Shown: positions 23,717-33,062 of the stretch, piece by piece
Position numbering within the stretch: the stretch's first letter is position 1
Layout of the letters: every line of letters begins with the position of its first letter
NCBI GenBank assembly: GCA_049282265.1
Contig: JBAPTR010000162.1
Span: 68,236 to 132,235 of the forward strand
Reading direction: 5' to 3'
Length of the DNA stretch: 64,000 nucleotides
From: CAYUCJ01 sp049282265
GTDB taxonomy: Bacteria > Desulfobacterota > DSM-4660 > Desulfatiglandales > Desulfatiglandaceae
Position numbers and translations under genes: made by a program
Notes under the pieces: generated by a model
Told to the model about the DNA's origin: nothing
What the model saw: only the letters and a program-made list of their open reading frames with translations
The model's database searches: none

Positions 23717-25708
23717 ATGCTAAAAAAGATTTTTGCTGGAGGGATGATGTTGTTGGCCATGTTACTCGGAGCAGCTTTTTGTTCCACCCCGTCCATGGCC
23801 GCAGAATTTACCGCGGATCTAAACCAGATGCTACACGGCACGGCCCTCACGGGCAGGATTTTCGTCAAGGGCGACAAATACCGTATTGAAATGCAGGATG
23901 CCAAGGGCCACCGCATGGCCATCATCGTCGACCAGAAAGCTGATCTGACCATGGTCCTGGATCCCGAAAAAAAGCAATATATGGAAACGAAAAGCAGCGG
24001 GATGCTCAGTTTGATGAACGACCCTTTTCAAAGTGCCAGATATACGGAGGCCAAACACAAGAAAATATTGCTTGGCGAAGAGAAGATAAGCGGGTATGCA
24101 TGCGATAAGCTCAGGTTTGAAAGCGAAGAAAAGGAGCTGATGACTGTCTGGAAATCAAAAAAGCTCGGGTTTGCCTTGAAGATTTCCCTGCCGGATAAGA
24201 AACATTCATTCATACAACTGAAAAACATCAGGGAAGGATCGATAGATGAAGAGCGATTCAAGGCGCCCGCCGGCTACACCAGTCAGGAAGATGCCAGAAA
24301 AAAGAGAGAAAAGGAAGAGGCGGCACTTCCCGTAGTAACAACGAAGGTAAAAGGCGATGCCCCATGGGCCCGAAGGTTAGGCCAAGGCGGTGAAATTCGG
24401 GTCAAGGTGGATCCCAAAAAATCGGTCAGATTCAGATTTGAGAACCTGATCAAAGACGAGTCCGTCTTCACCATCAAGGCCTTTCGAAACGGCCGGCCCA
24501 TAAAAATGGACATCAAGGAGACCTATTCCTTGCGGGGCAAGGGACGAAGCACGAAGCCCCTTCTCGGTATGCAAAACAAGGCCGATGAGATCGCGATTCG
24601 GGTCGAGAAAGGCAAAATCAGCGCCAACGTTATTAACGAGGAATCCTCCTTCGCAAGAGACAAGAACAAGACGTTCTTCATTATGACCGGCCTCCGAAAG
24701 TCGACGCAGGGCAAATTCTTGGACCCAAAGCGCCAACTCCGGCTTATTATTACCGGTGACAGCCAGGACTCCACTAAGTCCAAGATTGAGGTCAAATTCT
24801 ACAAGGGCGACTACAAAGACAAGATCGACGAGGCCGAACTCGTGCTCATCAACGGCCGAAGCAAAACCTGGGACTACCCCCCTGAAAAAGGTATAAAGAC
24901 TCTTGAAATCGCCGTCGCCAAGGGCGGTGGGGTTAAGGTCAGAATTGAACAGCCGGCACCGCAGAAAGTCGTCAAGCCAAAACGAGCGCCTAAGATCGTC
25001 AGGACTACACCCGTAAAGCAGGCCAAAAAACCTGTGACTAAGACCGTGCCGGGTAAGCCGCCCGGTCCCAGGCTTTCTAAAAACCAGGCCAGCAAGATCA
25101 TAAAGGCCATCAACGCCAACGATGTCGCCACCGTAGAATCCGAACTGGATAAAGGCATGGACATCAACTCCACGCTCTATGGCGGGACCCTTCTCATGAA
25201 GTCGGCTAACCTGGGTACAACAGACATGGTCAAGATGCTTATCTCCCGTGGAGCCGATTTGAACTACAGGACGAGTCGCGGAAATGATGCGCTGTCTGAC
25301 GCCATGAGCAATAGCCGCCATTGGCAGCAGGTGGTGCCCACTCTGGTGGAGGCAGGTATCACCATTGACGAAAAAACCCCTATCTGGAAAGTTGCCTTCA
25401 AGACCAAAAAAGGCAAGCTCCTTCCTGAAGCCGAGAAAATACTGGAGCTTCTGTTTGCCAAAGGAGCCAGTCCTGATTCTTACACCACCAAGAAAAAATC
25501 TACGCTCATCATGTATTATGCCCAAAAGGGCTGGCTGGACCCACTCAAATTTTTCCTGGACCACGGGGCCAACGTCAACGCCAAGACTACAGACGGCCAG
25601 ACGGCCTTGAGCATAGCCCTGACCAAGCCGCGACGGCGGGAAAAGCCTGCACAGCAAAAAGAACGTCAAGCCGTCGTGGAGTTGCTAAGATCCAAGGGTG
25701 CTAAATAG
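23717..25708 (+). CDS. Exported protein with N-terminal DUF4412-like domain and C-terminal ankyrin repeats
   Basis: 663 residues. A signal peptide (MLKKIFAGGMMLLAML... ending SMAA near residue 29) precedes a domain that resembles DUF4412/LolA-like sheets (GRIFVKGDKYRIEMQD, YACDKLRFE), then a middle region that may be one or two beta domains (about 215-410), a Lys/Pro-rich linker (about 415-455) and C-terminal ankyrin repeats: VATVESELDKGMDINS, MVKMLISRGADLNYR, ILELLFAKGASPDS, PLKFFLDHGANVNAK. GGGAG-type Shine-Dalgarno precedes the ATG. A periplasmic binding or scaffold role seems likely; the partner is unknown. The gene is monocistronic, convergent with the HDOD gene. Confidence 0.75.
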   Translation: MLKKIFAGGMMLLAMLLGAAFCSTPSMAAEFTADLNQMLHGTALTGRIFVKGDKYRIEMQDAKGHRMAIIVDQKADLTMVLDPEKKQYMETKSSGMLSLMNDPFQSARYTEAKHKKILLGEEKISGYACDKLRFESEEKELMTVWKSKKLGFALKISLPDKKHSFIQLKNIREGSIDEERFKAPAGYTSQEDARKKREKEEAALPVVTTKVKGDAPWARRLGQGGEIRVKVDPKKSVRFRFENLIKDESVFTIKAFRNGRPIKMDIKETYSLRGKGRSTKPLLGMQNKADEIAIRVEKGKISANVINEESSFARDKNKTFFIMTGLRKSTQGKFLDPKRQLRLIITGDSQDSTKSKIEVKFYKGDYKDKIDEAELVLINGRSKTWDYPPEKGIKTLEIAVAKGGGVKVRIEQPAPQKVVKPKRAPKIVRTTPVKQAKKPVTKTVPGKPPGPRLSKNQASKIIKAINANDVATVESELDKGMDINSTLYGGTLLMKSANLGTTDMVKMLISRGADLNYRTSRGNDALSDAMSNSRHWQQVVPTLVEAGITIDEKTPIWKVAFKTKKGKLLPEAEKILELLFAKGASPDSYTTKKKSTLIMYYAQKGWLDPLKFFLDHGANVNAKTTDGQTALSIALTKPRRREKPAQQKERQAVVELLRSKGAK

Positions 25709-25762
25709 AGAAGGGATCGCCCATTAGAAGGTGCATCAAGGGAAAAAGGGGAAGGGGGATTT

Positions 25763-26845
25763 TCAGTTTTCCCTCAACAGCTCATCCGTCTGGCGACGGG
25801 ACCGCTCCAGGATTTTTTTCAGGGCTCCTTCGGACATCTGAAGGGCCTTCCAGGATTTTCCCCTAAGGGGCGGGACATAGTGCTCGCCGCTGGTCCCGAT
25901 AGCGACCGCATTGACCGCAATATCAGCCAGATGAAGGATGCCGGCCGACAACGGGTCACCAGCCTTTTCAGGCGCGTGATGATGGCCGACCATATCGGCC
26001 ATTCTCTCCGGGAGCCTCCAGTGTTTGAGGAGCATGCCTCCCAGTTCACCATGATCAAAACCGAACAGCCTGCGCTCAGCACCAAAGAGAAGAATGTTCT
26101 CGGAGAGGGCGATAGAGAGGGTGCGTCCTGATTCCGCAGGCATTCGCATATACAGGATGAGGCGACCCACATCGTGAAGGAGTCCCCCAACAAAAAAAGG
26201 CTCGGAATCCGCATCTCCCTTTTTTTCAGCAAACATCCTCGCCACCAGCCCGCACGCTATACTGTGCTTCCAGAAGGATTTCATGTTGACGAGTTCTGCA
26301 GGGATGTCTTTGAAGAGCTTCAGGACGGACATGGCCAGGGTCAGGGCGCTGAGTTCTTTTGTCCCCACCAGGGTGATGGCCCTCGAAATAGTCTCAATCT
26401 TGGAAGGGAATCCGTAATAAGGGCTGTTGACGAGTTTGAGGAGCCTGGCGGAAACGGCCGTATCCCTCTGGATCACTTTGGCGAACATGCCGGATGAACT
26501 GGATGGATCGCTCATCAGGTCCACAAGTTCCCCGAAAATGCTGGGCAAGGACGGGAGATGGCCCGTTTCCCGGACGAGTTCTTGGGGATCTAAAGAGAGA
26601 GGGGGAACTTCTCCTTCCGACAGACTGTTTTTTCCCCGGGGGCGAGACATCACTCTTGATGGAAAGTCCTTTTCCGTTTGACCTCCCATGGATTCCAACT
26701 CAAGAGCCAACGCGTGCTCGTACAATTCTCTTACAGCGGGATGGTCCTTTTCCGTGTGACGGAATCTCTCTTGAACTTCAGCCTCGATCATCTCTGAAAG
26801 TGAAACGTCGTGTTGCATCTTCATTGTTCCGGTTTGTACAGACAT
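25763..26845 (-). CDS. HDOD-domain protein
   Basis: 360 residues. After about 90 variable residues comes the HDOD domain (LPSLPSIFGELVDLMSDP, then RLLKLVNSPYYGFPSKIETI and FFVGGLLHDVGRLIL), running to about residue 300. HDOD proteins are HD-related but usually lack the full metal site and act as signalling adaptors in motility, biofilm or competence control. No GGDEF or EAL domain is fused. The gene is alone, convergent with the ankyrin gene. Confidence 0.88.
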   Translation of the reverse strand: MSVQTGTMKMQHDVSLSEMIEAEVQERFRHTEKDHPAVRELYEHALALELESMGGQTEKDFPSRVMSRPRGKNSLSEGEVPPLSLDPQELVRETGHLPSLPSIFGELVDLMSDPSSSSGMFAKVIQRDTAVSARLLKLVNSPYYGFPSKIETISRAITLVGTKELSALTLAMSVLKLFKDIPAELVNMKSFWKHSIACGLVARMFAEKKGDADSEPFFVGGLLHDVGRLILYMRMPAESGRTLSIALSENILLFGAERRLFGFDHGELGGMLLKHWRLPERMADMVGHHHAPEKAGDPLSAGILHLADIAVNAVAIGTSGEHYVPPLRGKSWKALQMSEGALKKILERSRRQTDELLREN

Positions 26846-27076
26846 CCTTACCCTACTCCATCATCTATTTTTTCCTACTCCCTTCATCGGCATTTCCCGC
26901 TCCTTTCTTTATTTCTAATATGAATAATGACGGGATTCCTTTTCAGCTGGCCGCACAATACGGCTTTCATGAAATCATGTCTTATTGCATCCGCCACTCC
27001 CGTGTGCTACAACCAGTGTCGCCATCCTTCAAGACCCGGCATAGAAGAACGCAACCGTCAGTGAGGTGTTCCGAAC

Positions 27077-27874
27077 GTGAGGTTAATGACGTTCAATTTG
27101 AGGTTCGAGAACGATCGGGACGGGCAGAATGCCTGGGTTTACCGGAGAAAATTGATTGTAGAGGTGATCAACCGGTACCGCCCTGCCGCCATCGGCACCC
27201 AGGAAGGACGCTGGACCCAACTGCTTTACCTCAGGGACCATCTGCCTGAATACCACTTGCACGCCCCCCGACGCGTCATTGACAACACCTGCCAGTATCC
27301 CACGCTGTTCATCCGAAAACAGGATTTTCATGTGGGAGAGGGACGGGATTTCTGGCTTTCCAAGACCCCGGATGTCCACCGAAGCAAGGATTGGGACAGT
27401 GCCTTCCCCAGGATGATGAGTTACGCCTCCGTCCGTTTAACCGGATCGGAGAAGGCCTTCTGGTTTGCGGTAACCCATCTGGACCACCGGGGCGCCACGG
27501 CCCGTTATGAACAGGCCCGGATTATCGCGTCCTGGATAGAGAAGCAAAAGGAACCCGTCATTCTGATGGGTGATTTCAACGATGTTCCGGGATCCCCTGT
27601 TCATGAACTCCTGGTGGCGCCTGAGACCGGGCTCCTGGATACCTGGCAGGTCCTGGGTCGTGAAGAAGGCCCCCAGAGCTTCACACACCACGGCTTCACA
27701 GGCGTCCCACGCGATTCACGCATAGACTGGATTCTGGCAAGCCCACATTTCAAGATCATGGCTGCGAATATTATACGGGACCATTTCGACGGGCGCTACC
27801 CCTCGGACCATTTCCCCTATCTTGTCGACCTGGAGCCACTTTCTTTGGCGGGGATCTGCGACGATGGGAGATAG
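27077..27874 (+). CDS. Endonuclease/exonuclease/phosphatase (EEP) family protein
   Basis: 265 residues from the GTG at 27077 (ATG at 27086 is possible and only three codons shorter). Catalytic motifs of the DNase I-like fold are clear: MTFNLRF (Asn), GTQEG (Glu), THLDHRG, GDFNDVPGS (Asp/Asn) and the terminal SDHFPYL (Asp-His). Members hydrolyse phosphodiester or phosphomonoester bonds in nucleic acids, lipids or sugars; with no secretion signal and no neighbours the substrate cannot be told. The sequence is close to bacterial members annotated as metal-dependent hydrolases. The 231 bases upstream of it, before the HDOD gene start, contain no gene that I can support. Confidence 0.88.
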   Translation: MRLMTFNLRFENDRDGQNAWVYRRKLIVEVINRYRPAAIGTQEGRWTQLLYLRDHLPEYHLHAPRRVIDNTCQYPTLFIRKQDFHVGEGRDFWLSKTPDVHRSKDWDSAFPRMMSYASVRLTGSEKAFWFAVTHLDHRGATARYEQARIIASWIEKQKEPVILMGDFNDVPGSPVHELLVAPETGLLDTWQVLGREEGPQSFTHHGFTGVPRDSRIDWILASPHFKIMAANIIRDHFDGRYPSDHFPYLVDLEPLSLAGICDDGR

Positions 27875-28052
27875 CACTTTTCCATGACGAGACGCCGGCG
27901 GAGACATCAGACCCACTCCCATGATCCGACCGTCTACACGCTTTTCGGAGATCTATTCGCCTTTTTCTCCTGAGGCGACTCCCTGTGGACCCTTTAGGGG
28001 TTTATTCCTGCAAACAGAAAGGGACGTAAACAAAGGAACAGGGGATAAAAGG

Positions 28053-28619
28053 CTACCAGTTTGGAGGGGAATTGACAATGAAGATGACATTTTCCCATTT
28101 TCCGGGATTGTACCATCTGTGGAGGGTTTCAGATCGATAATACATGAGATCACCTTCTTGCAAATGGTATTCCTGATCATTCAGGTAGTAGATCACTTCA
28201 CCCCGAATGACGTAGACCAGTTCCTCACCAATGTGGCTGCTTGCGACTTTTCGACCCTGCCCGGGTGGGTTGACATAAAGAGTGGCTTGAAGGTTTGCGC
28301 TATTTCTCCTGACAAGGGATTCGCAGTATGCGTCGGATTCTTCCAGCTTGAGGACAATGCCATCCCCTTTTCGAGTGACTGCCCCCATTTTCTGCTCTTC
28401 TTCACCCGCAAACAGACGAACCATGGTCATGTCGAGAAACTTTGTGATTTTCCATAGGTTTTCAACGGAAATATTGACTTTTCCGCGCTCAAACTGGCTC
28501 AGAAAACTCACACTGAGGTCCGTCCCCGAAGCCAGTTGATCGAGGGAGATTCTTTTCTCTTTCCTCGCCGTACGGATGTTTGCCCCCAAGAGGCTGTTAT
28601 AATTGGGCGCATGTTCCAT
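28053..28619 (-). CDS. XRE-family regulator with C-terminal cupin domain
   Basis: 188 residues: an N-terminal helix-turn-helix of Cro/C1 type (about 10-66, with LSVSFLSQFERGKVNIS as recognition region) and a C-terminal cupin (about 110-185, SSHIGEELVYVIRGEVIYY, YHLQEGDLMYYRSETLHRW). Regulators of this PuuR-like architecture often sense an amine, amino acid or carboxylate and control adjacent catabolic genes. It is transcribed away from the ferredoxin-aldehyde oxidoreductase-Liv operon with a 309-base shared AT-rich region, so it is the probable regulator of that operon. Confidence 0.9.
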   Translation of the reverse strand: MEHAPNYNSLLGANIRTARKEKRISLDQLASGTDLSVSFLSQFERGKVNISVENLWKITKFLDMTMVRLFAGEEEQKMGAVTRKGDGIVLKLEESDAYCESLVRRNSANLQATLYVNPPGQGRKVASSHIGEELVYVIRGEVIYYLNDQEYHLQEGDLMYYRSETLHRWYNPGKWENVIFIVNSPPNW

Positions 28620-28928
28620 TATAAGAATTGCAAAAAACCCTTTTTGTCTGATTAAATGTTTCTCAAATAAATCACTGTTAGGTTTTTTTAATAGCAGATT
28701 CCAATTAGAATTGCAACTACATATTTTGAATTATTTCTTTATATTATAATCATTGTCTCTGTTTGGATGGATGAGAATATTTTTCGAAAAGCTTTTTTCA
28801 TATTGCCTTCAACAAAAAATTTATTTTTAATATACTGAAGAAAATATTTGATATTCACTCTTCGCCTTGTTAGGATACGGAATAGATTTTCCCGCCCCGA
28901 TTAGTCATTATTTTCATGAGAGGCTTAT
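28620..28928. promoter_or_regulatory. AT-rich divergent promoter region
   Basis: 309 bases with low GC between the regulator and the TIGR04076 gene. It must hold promoters for both. Possible elements are TTGCAA (28711), TATAAT (28745-28750) and short symmetric stretches (CCAATTAGAATTG near 28701; GAAAAG-CTTTTTTC near 28780), but no single pair of hexamers has correct spacing, so I do not assign a start. Confidence 0.45.
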
Positions 28929-29204
28929 ATGGCATCCCTGAAAGTTACTGTGGAAAAAATTGATGGGTACTGTAATCAGCCGATGCTGGTTGGAGACTAT
29001 ATCATCATTGATGGTGGCAAACTGATTATTCCCGAAGGTAAGCACATGTGCCTTTGGGCCTTGCAGAGCATGATGCCGATTTTCCCTGTGTTGCAAAGGG
29101 CCGAAAAAAAAGAAGGTGACTGGGCCACAAAAGTCAATCAATTCTGTTGCCCCGACCCCAAGGGCTTAGTCCACTATCGCGTAGAAAGGATGGAGTCCCC
29201 ATGA
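28929..29204 (+). CDS. TIGR04076-family protein
   Basis: 91 residues. The pattern of a small beta domain with GDYIIIDGGKLIIPEG, then MCLWALQSMMPIFPVLQRA and a cysteine pair near the C-terminus (FCCPDPKG) is that of the TIGR04076 family, which is frequent in anaerobes and of unknown function. It is the first gene of the operon and overlaps the ferredoxin gene by ATGA, so it is translated with it. A role in metal or redox handling for the aldehyde oxidoreductase is only a guess from position. Confidence 0.75.
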   Translation: MASLKVTVEKIDGYCNQPMLVGDYIIIDGGKLIIPEGKHMCLWALQSMMPIFPVLQRAEKKEGDWATKVNQFCCPDPKGLVHYRVERMESP

Positions 29205-29722
29205 TCATAGTGAATCCCCGGAAGTGCTCGGGATGCCTCCGTTGTCAAGTCAACTGCTCTTTCTTCCATACAGGGAGCGTTGGGCGAAGCAGGTCTAGGG
29301 TAAAAGTGGTCAAGATAGAGGGAATGGGCATTGACTATCCGGTTTTGTGCAGGCAGTGCGAGGAACGCTTCTGTACCCGGTGCCCCGAATCGGCCATTGA
29401 GATAGGGCCTTACGGCCAGGTCATTGTCTCCCCCACTCTGTGCGTCTCCTGTGGTACCTGCGAAACATTGTGCCCAATCGGTGCCATTGAACTCTTTGAA
29501 GATATACCCTATGTCTGCGATCTTTGCGGCGGTGAGCCAAGATGTGTAATGGAATGCAATATGGGGGCTATAGAGTACGAACCTGATTCCAATGAACTTG
29601 TGAGCCTGCAACCGTTCAAGGAAGGCGCCAGGGGGCAGAGCCCAGAGGCAAAGCGCATTAGATATGCTCTTGAAATGACAAAAGGAATGCGGGAACAATG
29701 GAAGTCCAGTGTGGGGGGATAA
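29201..29722 (+). CDS. Multi-cluster 4Fe-4S ferredoxin, partner of aldehyde ferredoxin oxidoreductase
   Basis: 173 residues from the ATG at 29201 that overlaps the preceding stop. Cysteine motifs of a HycB/DmsB-type protein are seen: CSGCLRCQVNC, CRQCEERFCTRCP, CVSCGTCETLCP and CDLCGGEPRCVMEC, enough for up to four [4Fe-4S] clusters. It ends one base before the start of the aldehyde ferredoxin oxidoreductase gene, so it is the likely electron acceptor or relay of that enzyme. It has no signal peptide and is cytoplasmic. Confidence 0.92.
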   Translation: MIIVNPRKCSGCLRCQVNCSFFHTGSVGRSRSRVKVVKIEGMGIDYPVLCRQCEERFCTRCPESAIEIGPYGQVIVSPTLCVSCGTCETLCPIGAIELFEDIPYVCDLCGGEPRCVMECNMGAIEYEPDSNELVSLQPFKEGARGQSPEAKRIRYALEMTKGMREQWKSSVGG

Positions 29723-29723
29723 A

Positions 29724-31532
29724 ATGCTTTACGGATACAGTGGACACATTCTTCGGGTTGACCTGAGCAGTGGGAAGATCATTCGGGAAAAAAGCGACCC
29801 CCATTACATGTTGAAGGCCATCGGCGGTCGCGGCTTGAATTCCTTGCGGCTCTATGATGAATTGCGCCGCGATATCGACCCCTTGTCACCCGAAAATATC
29901 CTGCTCATCGGCGTTGGGCCCCTGACCGGGTCGCTCCTCAGTTCATCGGCCTATATGACTATCTCAGGAAAATCCCCCATGACCGGCATCCTTGGTGATT
30001 CCGCGGCCGGAGGATTTTTTGGTCCTGAATTGAAACAGGCCGGATACGACCAGATTATCATTACCGGAAAGGCAGACAAGCCGTGTTATCTGCTCATAGC
30101 AGACGACCACGTGGAGATCAAAGAGGCTTCACATCTGTGGGGTTCGGATATCTGGCAGACAACATCCGCCATCCGTCAGGAGTTGACCGACAATGCCTTC
30201 CAGATCGCTGCCATCGGGCCGGCCGGTGAAAATCTGGTCAAATTTGCCACGGTTGCCTGCAACAATTCCAGAATGTTCGGAAGGACAGGCATGGGTTGTC
30301 TGTTCGGATCGAAAAACCTCAAGGCGATCGCTGTCAGGGGCACCACGCCGGTCTCCATCGCCGACACGCTCACGTACATGGACTTATGCAGGGAATTGGA
30401 TCGCCGGATACTGGCCCACCCGGAATGGAATGATCGTCATGCCCTTGGGTCTACCCTCCTCATGAAGGCACTCAACAATATTGGCATTCTGCCCACCAAT
30501 CACTTTCAGAAGGGCGTTTGTGAATACGTCGACAAGATCAGCGGGCAGGAACTGGCCGAAAAATTCAAGGTCAAGAATAAGAGCTGTTTCAATTGCAATA
30601 TACACTGCTCCCGCTATTACATCACCGGTGATGTCGAATCGGAGGGCCCCGAATTTGAGACCCTTTGCAGCTACTCCTCACGCATCGGTGTCGACGATCT
30701 CCATTTCACCCTAAAGATGGCCGCCTATCTCAATCGCATGGGAATAGATGCGCTCAGCAGTGGTGAAACCATCGGGTGGGCCATGGAATGTTTCCAGCGT
30801 GGACTCTTGAACAAAGACGACGTGGACGGCCTGGATTTCACCTGGGGCAACAAAGAGACCATAGAAGAGATTCTTGGGCTGATTGTACAACGAAAAGGAG
30901 TGGGCGATGCATTTGCAGAAGGAACCCGCTCCCTTTCAACGAAGTTCGGTCGGGGGAGCGAAAAATATGCGCTTCATGTCAAAGGCCTGGACATCATATG
31001 TGGAGACCCAAGGGGGATCAAGGCCTTCGGCCTCACCTATGCCATTGCCTCCCGGGGGGCGGATCATCTGAGGGCCGAGCCCTTCTTCGAGTTGACCGAG
31101 CGCTATGACGAGGCCGAGAAGCGGTGGGGAATTCGCGACATCGCAAATCGACTCTCAAATAACGGGAAAGCGGTCCTTGTAGAATATACCGAACGACAGG
31201 CGCTTCTGACTGATTGCATGACCATGTGCAAGAATATCGGTCTCTCCATGGATATTTTGGATTTCGATCTGGCCGGGAGACTGCTGAAGGCCGGAACCGG
31301 ACTGAATTTCACCCCGGAAAGGGTGGAAAAGAGTCTTAGGGGAATCATCGATGCCGACCGGAAAATGAACATTGACTTCGGGATCGATGCATCCATGGAT
31401 ACATTACCTCGTCGTTTCACACACGAGTCCCTTGAAGAAGGGCCTTCTAAAGGCCAGGTCGTGCCCATCAAGGAGATGGTCAAGGAATACTACCGGCTGC
31501 GCGGCTGGGACGAAGAGGGAAGGCCCGCTTGA
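29724..31532 (+). CDS. aor: Aldehyde ferredoxin oxidoreductase (tungsten type)
   Basis: 602 residues from the ATG at 29724, preceded by GTGGGGGG. The [4Fe-4S] ligands C288-x2-C291-x3-C295 (CFNCNIHC) and C498 (LTDCMTMC) correspond in spacing to the characterised archaeal AOR. Pterin-binding motifs such as GGRGLNS near the N-terminus are in place. The enzyme oxidises an aldehyde to a carboxylate with ferredoxin, or reduces acids in reverse. Upstream ferredoxin and downstream Liv-type importer suggest that the aldehyde comes from an imported amino-acid-like compound or that it handles a toxic intermediate. This protein differs clearly from the second AOR at 59.6 kb. Confidence 0.93.
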   Translation: MLYGYSGHILRVDLSSGKIIREKSDPHYMLKAIGGRGLNSLRLYDELRRDIDPLSPENILLIGVGPLTGSLLSSSAYMTISGKSPMTGILGDSAAGGFFGPELKQAGYDQIIITGKADKPCYLLIADDHVEIKEASHLWGSDIWQTTSAIRQELTDNAFQIAAIGPAGENLVKFATVACNNSRMFGRTGMGCLFGSKNLKAIAVRGTTPVSIADTLTYMDLCRELDRRILAHPEWNDRHALGSTLLMKALNNIGILPTNHFQKGVCEYVDKISGQELAEKFKVKNKSCFNCNIHCSRYYITGDVESEGPEFETLCSYSSRIGVDDLHFTLKMAAYLNRMGIDALSSGETIGWAMECFQRGLLNKDDVDGLDFTWGNKETIEEILGLIVQRKGVGDAFAEGTRSLSTKFGRGSEKYALHVKGLDIICGDPRGIKAFGLTYAIASRGADHLRAEPFFELTERYDEAEKRWGIRDIANRLSNNGKAVLVEYTERQALLTDCMTMCKNIGLSMDILDFDLAGRLLKAGTGLNFTPERVEKSLRGIIDADRKMNIDFGIDASMDTLPRRFTHESLEEGPSKGQVVPIKEMVKEYYRLRGWDEEGRPA

Positions 31533-31811
31533 TTAACTTACGATTTCAGTATAGACTGGATTTTATCCGTAAATGGCCTTTCTCCGCAATCTCTGTGGAA
31601 ATTGGGGGAGTTTCTTTGGTTCCGCAAATGTGCAGGACACGCAACCCTTGATTTTTCTCGCTCAAGGTCCGGAATCTTCCACTTGATTTTGCAAATTCCG
31701 ATAGTTCGGGACTGGAGTGCGAACTTCATTGTGCCCAATATTTATTTGTGGATGGGCAATAGACTAGGGTGTTTACATTCTGTTAACCAGCTTTATTGAG
31801 GAGGGGAAAAG
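31533..31811. other. Spacer between AOR and LivK genes
   Basis: 279 bases without a gene. ATTGTGCCCA (31728-31737) and TGGGCAAT (31753-31760) can form a weak hairpin, and TTGAGGAGGGG before the next ATG is a strong ribosome-binding site. A second promoter for the transporter could lie here, but no hexamers are convincing. Confidence 0.4.
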
Positions 31812-32972
31812 ATGAAAAAGTCATTGGTGTTGCTTTTTTCTGTGATCGCAGCTGTTTTGTTTTCGTTCGAAGTCGGTTTTTGCAGAGATGTATCCAAAGG
31901 CATACATGTTGGGGACGCCGGTGCCTTCACCGGGGATGCCGCCGCACCCTGTATGGAGATTTTCAATTCCGCACAGATTGCTGTGGATGAGTGGAACGCA
32001 AAAGGCGGTATTCATGGCGTAAAAATCAAGCATATCATGGGAGATGATGCCATGGACCCCGCCCAGGGCGTCAACGTGGCCTATAAGTTTGCCGCCGACA
32101 AGTTGATGTACGGGGTGATCGGTCCTCCCATGAGCCACATAGCTCAGGCCACTCTCAAAATTTACGGCAATGCGAATCTTGCCTGCATTACCACTGCTGC
32201 CTCCAAACCCAATTTGACGGAACAGGGCTACAAACACTTCTTCAGGGTGAATGCGAGAAATGACGCACATGGATGGAACTGCGCCCTCTTCATGAAGAGA
32301 TATCTCAAGGCCAAGAAGGTTGCCATTCTCAACGAAAAAGTCGCCTATTGTGAAAATATGGCAAGCGAAACCATAAAGGGGCTGAAAAAGCTAGGTATAA
32401 CTAACATTATGCAGGACACCATTGTTGCAGGTTCAAAGGATTTTTCTGCAGTTCTCACCAAGGTAAAAGCCTTCAACCCGGATGTGCTGTTTTTCATTGC
32501 CACTGCCGCCCCTGATCAGGCCATAGGTGTTCGACAGATGAAAAACCTTGGTATCCATGCAATCTTTTTCGGGACCGAAGGTGCCAGGGACAAGAAAGAC
32601 TTTATAGCCGCGGCTGAAGGCGCAGCAGAAGGAGCTTACGTCTACCATTTCTCCCCGGACATATTCTCAATCCCGGCGGCCCAAGGGTACATAAAAGAAT
32701 ATGAGGCCAAGTACGGCACGATCAGTGGATTCGGCCCGCCGGCCTATGAGGCCATGAACATCCTGCTGACGGCTATTGATAAGGCAGCCCAGGATGGACA
32801 AATCAGCAGAAAAGAAGTAATCAAATATCTTCATCAGACAAAGGGCTATAAGGGGATTCTTGGCTTTCCTGTCACATTTGATGAAAAGGGTGATCTGGAA
32901 GGCGGGGCCACCTATTTCTTCAAAGTGGTCGGAAATGACTTCAAACAGGTTGCGGTTATGACCGGAAAATAG
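31812..32972 (+). CDS. livK: Liv-type ABC transporter substrate-binding protein
   Basis: 386 residues with a signal peptide (MKKSLVLLFSVIAAVLFSFE, cleavage near FC-R), then the type I periplasmic binding fold of the LivJ/LivK group (VGDAGAFTGDAAAPCMEIFNS). The strong GGAGGGG precedes the ATG. Family members bind branched-chain amino acids but also amides, urea or aromatic acids, so the ligand is open. It leads the transporter genes and is separated from livH by a terminator-like hairpin, which would give excess binding protein. Confidence 0.9.
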   Translation: MKKSLVLLFSVIAAVLFSFEVGFCRDVSKGIHVGDAGAFTGDAAAPCMEIFNSAQIAVDEWNAKGGIHGVKIKHIMGDDAMDPAQGVNVAYKFAADKLMYGVIGPPMSHIAQATLKIYGNANLACITTAASKPNLTEQGYKHFFRVNARNDAHGWNCALFMKRYLKAKKVAILNEKVAYCENMASETIKGLKKLGITNIMQDTIVAGSKDFSAVLTKVKAFNPDVLFFIATAAPDQAIGVRQMKNLGIHAIFFGTEGARDKKDFIAAAEGAAEGAYVYHFSPDIFSIPAAQGYIKEYEAKYGTISGFGPPAYEAMNILLTAIDKAAQDGQISRKEVIKYLHQTKGYKGILGFPVTFDEKGDLEGGATYFFKVVGNDFKQVAVMTGK

Positions 32973-32984
32973 AGGATTAAGAAG

Positions 32985-33016
32985 GGCCTTAGCCCTCATT
33001 CGGGTTAAGGCCTTTT
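32985..33016 (+). terminator. Intrinsic terminator or attenuator after livK
   Basis: GGCCTTAGCCC (32985-32995) pairs with GGGTTAAGGCC (33002-33012) with a single G.T pair and a 6-base loop; TTTTCTTC follows. Partial termination here would favour livK over the membrane and ATPase genes. Confidence 0.75.
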
Positions 33017-33062
33017 CTTCCTGCCTGAATACCCGCTGACAAAGCGTAACAGGGTTTTCTTC

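Noticed and set aside
24377..25669. Minus-strand open reading of 430 codons opposite the ankyrin gene
   Set aside because: Shadow of the 663-residue exported protein, which has a signal peptide, clear domains and a strong Shine-Dalgarno.
26494..27249. Plus-strand open reading of 251 codons at 26.5-27.2 kb
   Set aside because: Overlaps the HDOD gene antisense and the EEP gene in another frame; no family look.
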